64,000 nt of DNA from Ochromonas danica. Taxonomy: Eukaryota > Sar > Chrysophyceae > Chromulinales > Chromulinaceae. Every line of letters begins with the position of its first letter. Within the stretch, counting starts at the first letter, position 1. Under the pieces are notes generated by a model that searched no databases, was not told the origin of the DNA, and worked only from the letters and a program-made list of their open reading frames with translations. Location: the NCBI GenBank assembly GCA_015146655.1, contig VKHL01000009.1, positions 248,001 through 312,000 of the forward strand, given 5' to 3'. Positions 42,291 to 53,200 of the stretch are shown in pieces. A program made the position numbers and the translations under genes.

Positions 42291-42558
42291 CCAATGAGAA
42301 ACGGAAACCCGAAACTGACTGAAAATGAAAGATCTTAGTTATTTTCAATGTTCGGTGTTTTCACGTTATCAAGCTGGCTTATCGAGAAACGTCATTATGG
42401 ACTTCCCATAACGTAGGATTGCAAAAACCTGTTTTGGTGCGTTCGATCTTTCAGAAACGCTATTATAACGCCATCATAACGCCACAGCAATTCTATTTTC
42501 TTTTTATGAGAATGTCTGAGACAATTGGCAACTGCTGCTTGGCTGCTGCTGCTAAGCG

Positions 42559-43086
42559 ATGATCCTGTCGCGCAGCATGACTCTGTGCTTTCGGGACATC
42601 AAGATCATGTCCTCTGCTAGCCAGGCTCGTTTCAAAGACGAAGCGAGGATGGATAAAGCAACCTTCCTCCTTCTCCTCCAGCGACTAACCAGTCCCATTG
42701 GTCAGCTTAGAACCAGTCGCGTCATCTCACCAGGTAGACAGTTTCTCATGTTACATGTGTCCACAGTGGACACATGTGTCCACACTGTAACAGTTCTCTT
42801 CAATTTACGCCACTCCTCACTGCGGAATATCGTGGAGCGGGCGTGGGGCATTGTGAAGAGACGATTTCCTGTCCTCGCGAAGATGGCGAGCTTCTCGTTC
42901 GAGTTCCAATGTAAGCTGGTCATGTGTGCTCTGATGCTGCACAACTTCATTCGGCGGAATCAAGCAGCTGAAGACATGTTTGATCAGCCAACTAATAATG
43001 AAGAAGAGGACGATGATTCTCCAAGACACCATAAACGTGCAAGCTGCTGCTACGCGGGACAACATCGCACAGCAGATGTGGACTGA
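42559..43086 (+). pseudogene. Internally deleted Harbinger transposase (DDE_Tnp_4 type)
   Basis: The N-terminal part has the family's pre-catalytic helix (ARFKDEARMDKATFLLLLQRL). The C-terminal part has the strongly conserved end of the nuclease domain, LRHSSLRNIVERAWGIVKRRF and CALMLHNFIR. The DDE catalytic core between them (usually ~120-150 residues) is missing; in its place is a short bridge encoding VDTCVHTV. The frame remains open across the junction, so a non-catalytic ~175-residue protein could still be made. Confidence 0.7.
42753..42777. repeat. 25-bp near-perfect palindrome at the transposase deletion junction
   Basis: Arms ACATGTGTCCAC and GTGGACACATGT around a single A. It sits exactly where the catalytic core is missing. 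Confidence 0.85.
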
Positions 43087-43250
43087 CTACCTGCAGCAAG
43101 GGCAGCAGCAAGAGCAGCTTGTTTAACGAACAATATATGGTTCAGTACATGTACATTTACTTTGCTTTTACATTCATCCCATTCATCGATTGCGACTCTG
43201 TTTTACCATTAAAATCTTTTATCAGTTACATTTTGATTGCAAAAAGATCA

Positions 43251-43410
43251 GTTATTCACCTTCTGGCAGCGTCACAAACAGCTCAGCAAGCACCGGGTTC
43301 TCCGCCTAGAAGACCTTCAGCGCTATCCTTGTTGGAACGTTGGCATGCTGTGCCGTAAACTCCTTCACAAACTTGTCTTGTAATAATTCAAGCGCTTGTT
43401 GCGTCCGCTG
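43251..43410 (-). pseudogene. Harbinger Myb/SANT-like accessory protein, C-terminal relic
   Basis: Minus-strand reading gives ALELLQDKFVKEFTAQHAN, then TRIALKVF, one in-frame stop, then AENPVLAELFVTLPEGE. The alternating helix pattern resembles the C-terminus of the Myb-like second protein of Harbinger elements. Only this end is left; the DNA-binding part was not found. Confidence 0.45.
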
Positions 43411-43794
43411 TTACCTTGAGCTTGTTACCTTGTCGACCTTCACGACTCGGGTGGTGTTAAAATAGTTGCAACCATTGCTGCTTCTTGAACCCACCAAAAC
43501 ACATTCGAGCAACAGTAGGACATGGGCAGATGTCCAATGGAATGACATGAACGATAAAATATGAATGAAAAAGAGGTCAAACCTGACTGCTCATCGGATG
43601 CGTTGTTGGCCGTTCAAAGGACATAATATGAACAAAAATGAGGTCAGACCTCATTTGCAAAAATGCATTATTTCCAAAAATATAATGAACTTTTTGGAGG
43701 CATCGAACACGTCCAAAACGCAAAATAAGGCTGAGGGGAAAATAACGAAAAATAACGTGATAAAACGCATTTTGGGGGTGACCCGAACGCACCC

Positions 43795-44250
43795 TTACAG
43801 TGTGTAATAGCATACTTCCCAACAAGGGTATCGATCTTCTGTGTATACAAAACCTGACGTTGCTTCATTAGAAAAGTTCTTAGATACTTCAAAAAATATA
43901 GTAAAGGTAGATTACATTGCCCATGAGTGTTATTCAATCACCTATAAATATCTTTTTCCTCGCCAAACATGTTTTTTGCTTCAATCTCAAAACCCTTCAA
44001 TATCGATTTCAAAGCCCAATATTGAGTTTTTGCTCGAAGATGGTGACAAGATGGTTTTTGTGTGGAGTGCTAATGATCACTTGGTGAAAAGACATGGTGA
44101 TGGTGAAGATGAGATCACTTTTAATTCCTATGATCGCTTGGATCTGACTTGGTTTCAAATTGTTCTTTTGAATCTGTCATCTGAATTTATTTGAAAAGAG
44201 TTTCCACCACATTCCTACAAAACCAATCTTATATGTCATTAAGAGTCAAC
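43795..44250. other. Upstream region of the second giant gene, with an unassigned 117-codon frame
   Basis: A plus-strand ATG frame at 43841-44194 (contains EDGDKMVFVWSANDHLVKRH) has no recognised domain and ends 57 bases before the receptor's likely ATG. It may be a small gene, a leader-region frame or chance. Confidence 0.3.
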
Positions 44251-47200
44251 ATGACAACTTCTCCCTGCTGTTTTTATCGTCTCATTTTCTTCTTTTTTCT
44301 TCTTCTAGGGAAGACTTGTGAAGATTCGAGTCAGCCCACCGGTCAACCGTCTAGTCAACCCACTCTGGAGCCGTCTTCATCTCCTTCTCAGCCTAACCTT
44401 GCATTCTCCAGGTTGCTCACAACGATTGCAGGCTATAAGAATTTTTCAGGACCAACTGATAACTATGCTGTTACTGCGAGCTTCACTAATATTAGTGGTG
44501 TGTGTATGAATGACCTCGGACACATCTACATTGCAGATGATGTGGTGGTCAAGAAGATCTTCCCAGAGTCCAACTCGATCATCCTCTACGCTGGAGGTGG
44601 TTCAAATCAGGGAACAGCTGGAAGTCCAGCAATTAGTAAGAAATTCGGTAAAATTGGGGGGCTGGCAGTAGATGAAAAGGATAGGGTCTATGTGACAGAT
44701 AACGGAGCTTTTAGTCGTGTTTATGTGATCGACCCAACAACAATGTTGGTCTATGCTCTTGTAGGTGTGGGTCCGATAGGATATACAGGAGATAAGAGCG
44801 CCGCCAGTCAGGCTAGGTTGAACAGGCCTTTTGGTTTATTTTATCATCGTCCCAGCCATATCCTCTATGTGGCTGACACTGGTAATAACTTGGTCCGTAG
44901 TGTGGACTTGACAGCGAGTTTTAATAATGTATCTACAATGGGCACATCCATTATTAACACAGTGGTTGGTTCTTACGTTTCAACTAATTCCACAGAAAAT
45001 ACGAAAGGAACTTCGGCATCTTTTGGGGAGATTAGATCGATCTGGGTGTCTGCTGCGGGTGATATCTTTCTAACAGATGCAGCAAAGTGCTCTGTATATA
45101 AGTATAATCATACCGCTGACCTTGTTAACCGAGTGGCAGGGAATGGCACGTGTTCATCTTCTGTTATTCCTGCTGATGCCTCTGTTCCAGCAACAAGCAT
45201 TTCCTTACAGACAATAGTGTCGATCACAGGCAGTGATGATGAAGACACTCTTTATGTGAGTCCCAGCGATGCAAATGGGCTACGTAGAATTAACCTTTCT
45301 TCTCTCTCAATGGAGCGTGTGACTGCTTCCTCGGATAGCTTGGTAGTCGGCCATGATCTTCCAGCCATTATTGAGAAGGTGTCTGCTTCGTATTGCTTCT
45401 ATTATAGCAACCGTGACTCTGGCAAGATCAACAGTAACAATACAATGATAATTGCTGATGTCGTGCAACAGTATATTTGGCGGTATCGTCCCGATACAAA
45501 GAAATTGGAAGTAATAACAGGGTTTGTTGGTGGGCTGACCATACCAGCCAATTCCGTCAATTTGGGTTCAATTACTGGGATAGCGGCCAATACAGCAAAT
45601 GATGATTTGTACCTAGCAGATGGAACTAAATATAAGCTTTATCTGATTAAGAAGCAGTACTCTGGAACGATGATCTCGATTGTGGCTGGTACTGGGCTAG
45701 CTGGTTACAATGGTGACGACCAACCTTCTTCTTTGGCGGCTCTAAATTATCCGATGAATGTTGTAATAGACACTCGACAAGGTGATCTCTATATCAGTGA
45801 GCTTTATGGCCATCGTGTTCGTAAGATTGATGGGAATACGAAGAATATATCAACTGTAATGGGCACTGGATTATCAACTTGTGATTCCTCCCTGTTAAAA
45901 ACCTATTATGGTCCTGCCACTTCCTTGAATCTATGCAGTCCATTGGGATTAGCTATGGACAGCAGAAAGGGTGTGTTATATTATAGTGATCGTTCCTTTG
46001 TAATACGCAAACTATCGCTGAATAATGGGACGATTGAGACGATTGCTGGAAATGGTATCCGTGGATATCTTAATGGTGGATTATTGACAAGCCGGATTGG
46101 AAACCTCTATTCCATATTGCTTAGTCACGATGGAAACTCGATCTTTATCTTTGATGTTGATTTCCATTGTGTTCGCCTGGTGGATCTTGTCCAAGATCGC
46201 ATTACAACTGTTGTTGGTCAGTGCAGTACTTACGGCTACAGTGAGGATGGGGTAAGTGCGAGTGCTGCGTTTTTGAGAGCTCCACGAACTGGTTGTTTGG
46301 ATGCCGAAGGGAATCTCTATGTCTTCACCACGAATGTTGGCATGCACTACGTTCTGAGACGCTATTCTCAACGTCTGTATCATTTTATTGGTAAGAGCCG
46401 TTTGTTGGGGGTTTCTGGTGACGATCAACCACTTTTATCTTCACTAACTTCCAATAGTCAAGCATCTCTTATTATGGATGGGGATGTATACTTTTCGGAG
46501 TATTACACGCAAGGTACGCGAATGTCAATTGGCAGGTTGCGAAAAACTTACTCTGTTGAGCATACCTCTCTACCTACCGCACAGCCGCAATACCCATCTT
46601 CATATCCTAGCACATGCTCCTCTTCCCAACCTTCCTCATCTCCATCGCCTAGCCCTCCTTCGCAGCCCAGTACTGAACCCTCAGGCCAACCTTCCTCTCA
46701 CCCTTCCTCTCACCCATCCTCATCTCCATCGCCTAGCCCTTCTTCGCAGCCCAGTACTGAACCCTCAGGCCAACCTTCCTCTCACCCATCCTCATCTCCA
46801 TCGCCTAGCCCTTCTTCGCAGCCCAGTACTGAACCCTCAGGCCAACCTTCCTCTCACCCTTCCTCTCACCCTTCCTCATCTCCATCGCCTAGCCCTTCTT
46901 CGCAGCCCAGTACTGAACCCTCAGGCCAACCTTCCTCTCACCCNNNNNNNNNNCCTTCCTCTCACCCATCCTCATCTCCATCGCCTAGCCCTTCTTCGCA
47001 GCCCAGTACTGAACCCTCAGGCCAACCTTCCTCTCACCCTTCCTCTCACCCATCCTCATCTCCATCGCCTAGCCCTTCTTCGCAGCCCAGTACTGAACCC
47101 TCAGGCCAACCTTCCTCTCATCCTTCCTCTCACCCTTCCTCATCTCCATCGCCTAGCCCTTCTTCACAGCCCAGTACTGCACCTTCAGGCCAATCTTCCT

Positions 47201-50200
47201 CTCAACCGTCTTACTTGACCAGGCCTTTACCCTCGACACCATCTCATCAACCTTTACCCCCCTCCTCAGCTTATCCAACAACAGAAGATTCGTCACAACC
47301 GTCAAGCAGTGTTTGCTCGCCAACTCGAGGACCCTCCAAGTGCATGACAATACAGCCCACATCTCCAACCCAATCGCCCTCGTTGAATTCAATAACACCA
47401 ACGAGCTCTCCACAACCAAGAGAGCCTATTTCATTCTCCTCTCCAAGTTTGGTGCCCAGTACTTCATGCCCTATTTCCGAACCGCATTTACAGCCAAGCT
47501 TTTCACCATCTCTTCGCCCATCCACTTATCAGCCTTCCTTTCAACCCAGTGTTAGTCCAGTGGTCCAACTTAGCGAACGTCCTTCTGCGTTTTCTTCTCT
47601 GCTCTCCATCTTATCCGCCATATTCAGCTCAGATGGCTTGCAAATATTTGTGACCTTCTCGGCTCCCACCAACATGTTGGAGTTATCTGCAGGGATGAGC
47701 TTTGCGTGTGGCAAGGTCCTTGTGTTCAGTGATGCAAATTCATACTTTTGTCAGTGGTACAATGCAAGCCAAGCGATCATTCGTGACACTACGAAGAGCT
47801 CTCTGTGGGTTGGATCGAAGATAAAGTTGGCTGATTTGAAGAATGGTAATGCCTTGAAAATCAGCTGTTCTTCTGCTATGCCTTGGTCTCTCTGTCCGAA
47901 TACAGTGGTGGATCCCGAGGTCTTTGTAACTATTGCAGGCCCACGGGCTCCTATTATTCCCTCTATTGGCTCTTTTGTCACTTCCAGGATAAGTAATTGC
48001 AGTTCATGGCAACTGGATTTGTCTGTAGGCAGTGTTGTGACAGGAAATGCTGGAAGATCATGGAGAAGTGCGACTTTTCATGTGCAGGGTTTGACCTATA
48101 ACTCCAATATATCCGCCATAACAAGAGAACTCAATATTCAATTTGCCTTGCCATCGTCTTTGCTTGTGATAGCTAACTCTTATCTGACTAGTGGGGAGAC
48201 ATACTTAGTGAGTGTGACGTTATGCAATTTCTTGAATGCTTGTGCATCCAAGGACTTGACAACCACTGTTTATGATTCTCCCAACTCTCTTCCCCCTATT
48301 GTCTCGATAACGGGTGGTGATGTATCTCGCAGCATCTTTGTGAACGAGTCATTGTTGTTGACAGCGGATGCCTACCTCTTGCAGTGTCACGGAAAGACCA
48401 GCATATCGGGGCTTAGCTATCTTTGGCGAATAAAACTCGCTTCTTCAGCATCTTGGTTGACAGTGAGATCGCAATCAAAGGACGAGAAGAAGTTCTTTCT
48501 TGCTGCTTATTCTCTATCTACAGACATGACATATCTGGCACAAGTGACAGTGAAGGACAAAGCCAGTTCTCTCTCAACCTCGGTCAATGTTTCCATTGCC
48601 ATACGATCAGCTGACTTGGTGGCGGTCATCTCACTACCATCTCCTCAGCAAGTGAGGATTGGTTCCAGAGGCTTATTGCTGAATGCGTCCTCAAGCTATG
48701 ACCCTAACACTATGGGAAAGGTTCCAGCAACTCGATTATTTTTTCTGTGGACTTGTCGATCTTGGTCTGTTCGGGGGATTCTATTGCCTTCTTGCAGTTT
48801 GATAGTACAGTCTGCTTCAATGGGTGGCTCATCGTTAGCAACTTCCGCAGTGAAGGTTTCAGCCACTAATGAGAGCTCCGTTGGGAGCATATCTGTTGTA
48901 AGCGTCACAGTGTATGATGCTTCCAAGCCTAGCCGAAAGAATAGTACGGCTCGCACAGAAGTGACGGTGATCGCAAGTGCCGCTCCTTTACTCAGCATGT
49001 TTCCGTCATCATCTGATATAGTCTCTTCCTTGGCTTATGTCAACATCGATCGAGGAGTGACCTTGACATCGACAGTGCTTTCTCCTGTCTATCGTTGCAA
49101 TGCTTCGTGGTCTGTGAATGACCGCAGTTTAGATATTGAGAAGATGATCTCTTCAGCGTACCCAAAGAGTGTGCTTGCAAATCACTTGACCTATGTCAAT
49201 TTACACTTGTCAGCCTTCTCCTTGGTAGGTGGGTCCACATACACCTTCAGTCTCTCGTGCCAGACGATATCGGATGCAAGGTCATCAGGAAGGCGCTTGG
49301 CAAGCTTAGACACTTCAGTCAATAGCTCTGTCTCCATTCAAGTGTCGACCAACAATCCTCCTACAGGTGGTAGATTGTCTGTTTCTCCATCTTCTGGATA
49401 TGCTCTGAACACTTCTTTCATGATAAGCACCGACATGTGGGTGGACACAGATCTTCCTCTCTCCTACACATTTAGTTTCTTGTCTTCAACAAGTGGAGGA
49501 GCATCGAATGTATTTCTTCCATTGAAGACCAAGTCTGCGATGAATCGAATCACAGCCATTCTAGCATCAGCTAATGGTGTTGACAAGGGGACGAATGTTT
49601 CTGTAATTGCTGAAGATGCTTATAACGCAAGCAGTGGTCGTGTGCAAGCCAAAGTGCATATAATCCCAGTGTCTTCCTCGTCGCTTTCCTCCTCAGCTTC
49701 CAGCTTGCTGTCTCAGAAGAATGGTATGAGTGTCGATGAGCTACAGAATGTGATTTCTGCAGTAACCACGGTGGTAAATGTCGTGGATTGCTCTGCTGCA
49801 CCGAATTGCACCTCTTTGCATCGTGACTCTTGTCAATCCACTGCCAACACTTGTGGAGCTTGTTACACCAGCTATCTCTCCACGGGGAGTGACGGCGATG
49901 ACAACAGTGTTTGTTTATCGCAATCGGCCTTAACTGCCTCGTCCTCGGGTCATTCCAGTTGTACCTCCTCTTCTTCTTGCGCGAGTTGGCAATATTGCAA
50001 TGCCAGTTCATTATGTTCGGATAGCAGTAAGGCCTGTGTCTCTCCAACTTGTTCCTCCCACGGCACCTGTCGATATCTTTCTTCTTATACTTCGCAAATG
50101 GTGAATAGCTGCTCTTTGATCTCTTCTTCTTGTGAGGCGGTGTGCAAATGTGTGGATGGCTACGGTGGAGCAGATTGCAGTCTCACTTCAGCTGAGTTGT

Positions 50201-53200
50201 CTGCTCAGCAGGCGTTGAGATCGCAGCTGTTGGATGGATTGTCGACTGTGGTCAGCAAGTCAGATGGCGATGCCAGCTCCTTAGCCAATGCTGCCACTTC
50301 TCTCTCTTCGATCGTTCGAGATCAGTATGACGTGTCAGTATCTTCGAGTAGTCAAGTGGCGAACCTTGCTCAGCAGATTATCAACCAAGCGGCGCAGGTT
50401 GGCAGCGGTGGTAGTATAGCATTGAACATTTCGACGTTACTCAATCCTATCGACTCAGCCATCTCTGCTGTCGTTTCTTCTGGCAGCAACTCTAGTGCAG
50501 GTGCCTTGAAGAATGTTTCTGCAGTGATATTCAGCTTCCAAGACTTGCTCATTAAAGAGAAACAGTCGTACTCAGCAGTGTATGATACCTTCCGCTTAAC
50601 CACGGTGACATATGATAATGCTGCTGAGACTTCGATCACAGTGCCCATGGCATTGACGCAACAAGAGCAAATTGAGAAGAGTCTAGGAGGTTCTTCATCG
50701 ATTCCTTCTGTGACGGTGACTTCAAAGCAAAACACTACAGGAGGGGTCTATGTCTCTGTGGTGTTACTTGATCAGCAGGCCTACGGGAATAAGAATGCCA
50801 GCCAGCAACTCAACTCGGACGTGATCACCATTCGCACCAAGGGTGTTGACTACATCGATATCACTTTGAGTCCCTCTAGCACCGCAACATACAGTGCCAT
50901 TCACTACAGCATCACATGTCCGGCTAACCTGGTGGTGACGAAGAACTTCACCTGTCCTGATTCTGGAACAGTGATGTTTGCTCGATGCAATGGCACTGCA
51001 GGTACTTATAATGGCACTTGCCCTATGTTAATGCAAACTTGCGCATCTTTAGGCTTGATAAGTGGATCTGGTCCTTCTTCCTCTTCTTCGACGGGGAAAC
51101 AGCAATGCTATACAACAAATAGTACACGGCCATCTTCGACTTCTTCCTTTTTGACATGTCGATGTGTGATAATGAATAGTGCAGTCGATAGCACCGTTGC
51201 GGCAGGGTTAGTGCTACAGTATGTTGGATCTGATATCAGCCGTACATTTCGAGCCACATCGGCCGCCTTTTCCAGTGCTTCTGCCTTCAGTAAGGCCTAT
51301 GTGGTCGTGGCCTTGTATAGTGCTTTATGGGGTTCTTCGTTGATTGCAGTCCTCTTCTTTGCGTGGAGATGGAAGAAAGAAGATAAGAAAAGCTCGAAGC
51401 AAAAGAAGAAGTTGGATGAGCAGCAAGCAGCAGCATCTTATGCTTCACGCCTTACTGCTGGAGGAAGAGTTGGGGTTATTTCTGGGAGTATGGATGAGAA
51501 GAGAGGTGACTTGGCTGCTTCTAAGAAGGAAACAGACAAAGAGCTTCGTCAGAAGCTGTCTTACTATATTACGACTATCTTCCCTGCCATCTTTGAATCT
51601 AAGTCTGTCCTTGAGAGTTGGCAAAGTGAGATGTACAAGCACCACTTCTATGTGAACTTCTTTTTCAAAGTCTATCTCTCGCGAACCCCTATGCTAGATG
51701 TGATCAAGATGTTGACTCTTCAGAGCTTTATGTTGTTCTTGTTGGCTTTGTTGTACGATTTGAACTATCCGGACGATGATGGAAGTTGTCCCACTCATAA
51801 GACTGCTAGTACTTGTTTGGACCGCAAGTATATTATGGATGCATCACGATCCTTTTGTGAATGGACGGCTGGAGCAAACGGTTCCTATGGTTGCTCTTAT
51901 GCCAATCCCTCCTTTTCCTTAACTACTTCCATGTATATCGCCATGGTGATTTCGGTGGCTACCTGTCTGGCTTCTGAACCATTGGAAGTAATGATGGGTG
52001 TTTTGGCTGCTCCTTCTTCCTCGGAGGAGATCAAGAAAGAAAGGGATGCTGGTGGAAACAGTACAGGTGATGTGAACGAAGAGTCTGCAGTAGAGCCAAG
52101 AGATGGGAAGAGGATGGTGGAAGGCGTAAGTAGGGCGTGGAAGAGGAAAGGGGAAAGTAGGAATAATAAACCATTAAATAGAGGAGTTAGTGTTGCTCCT
52201 GCTTCAGCAGAAGTTCGTGGTGGAGAGCCTGTCCGACCTTCTTTGGCTTCCAGTCGCAAGCCATCTTTCCACGCCACTTGTCCAGTGAGGCATTTGCCAG
52301 ACAATGCAGTGGCAGCTCAAGATGCAGCTTATGTTCATGCCAAGCAGTTAGTGATGGAGATGCACCCCCTCTTGGAGCGCAGAGAATCGTATCGCTTAGA
52401 GCTGATGAGAAGAGCATCGGGCAGCGTGGGAGAACATGCGAACCAGATGATGGCACTGCATATGCGGACAAATCCGTTATCAGAGGAGAGTGATTCAACG
52501 GCGTTAACATCTTTTATCAAATTGCGGAATGAATTGTTCTTTCAGCGCAGTTTGTTGCAGCCGTCTGAACGGGAAGAGTTTGATCGAGCGTGGTGCTTAG
52601 ATGACAATAGTGAGGACTTTGTGGAGATTCGCAATCGTCATTGGTTGTGGGGATCGAAAGTGATTCATGTGGAGATTCTTATCAAAGCAGAGCTAACAAG
52701 TGTTTCTGAAAAGACGGAAGAAGTGCTGTCTGTCTTGGATATTGCACCTGATGGTCATAAAGGGTTTGAGATCTTGCAATTGTTTATCCAAGATCTTTTG
52801 GGTCGAAATACTCCTACTGCTCGCATCTTTGCTGTGAAGTCTGAACAAGACTTTGAACCTGTGTCTATTTCTTCCTGGCAGATGAAAGCAGTGATAGTTG
52901 TCATCGTTTTTGGGATGAACATCTTCTTTGTGTACTACGCTATTTTGAAAGGATACACGAAAGGCGTCCCATGGCAGCAAGATTATGTAAAGGCTTGGGT
53001 TGCTCAAGTATTGTTAGACATCTTCTTGTTTGAGACAATCTTATGTACTTGGCTGCACCTCTTGATTCCTCACTTGATATCGAGGGAAGTGAACAAGGTT
53101 TACATTCTCTTACAAGAGTGTGTTAATAGACTGAATGACAGTCAATATTATGGAGACCCCAGTATTTTTCTGAATGCGACGGATTATTTTTTTGTTTCAC

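Larger units (their letters stand above)
42436..43794. mobile_element. Decayed PIF/Harbinger DNA transposon
   Basis: The ends share an inverted GGTGCGTTCG (left, 42436-42445) and CGAACGCACCC (right, 43784-43794), typical of Harbinger termini, with TTA immediately right of the element (TTT on the left, so the 3-bp target duplication is imperfect). Inside are a plus-strand transposase with its middle deleted and a minus-strand Myb/SANT-like relic, the usual two-gene plan of the superfamily. The exact left end is uncertain. Confidence 0.6.

Noticed and set aside
44191-44250. Earlier start for the second giant receptor
   Set aside because: It begins at a non-ATG codon and would bury the clear signal peptide that starts at 44251.
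46478-47218. 246-codon alternative frame over the second stalk
   Set aside because: Same cause: a shifted reading of the tandem repeat, and it runs through the N gap.
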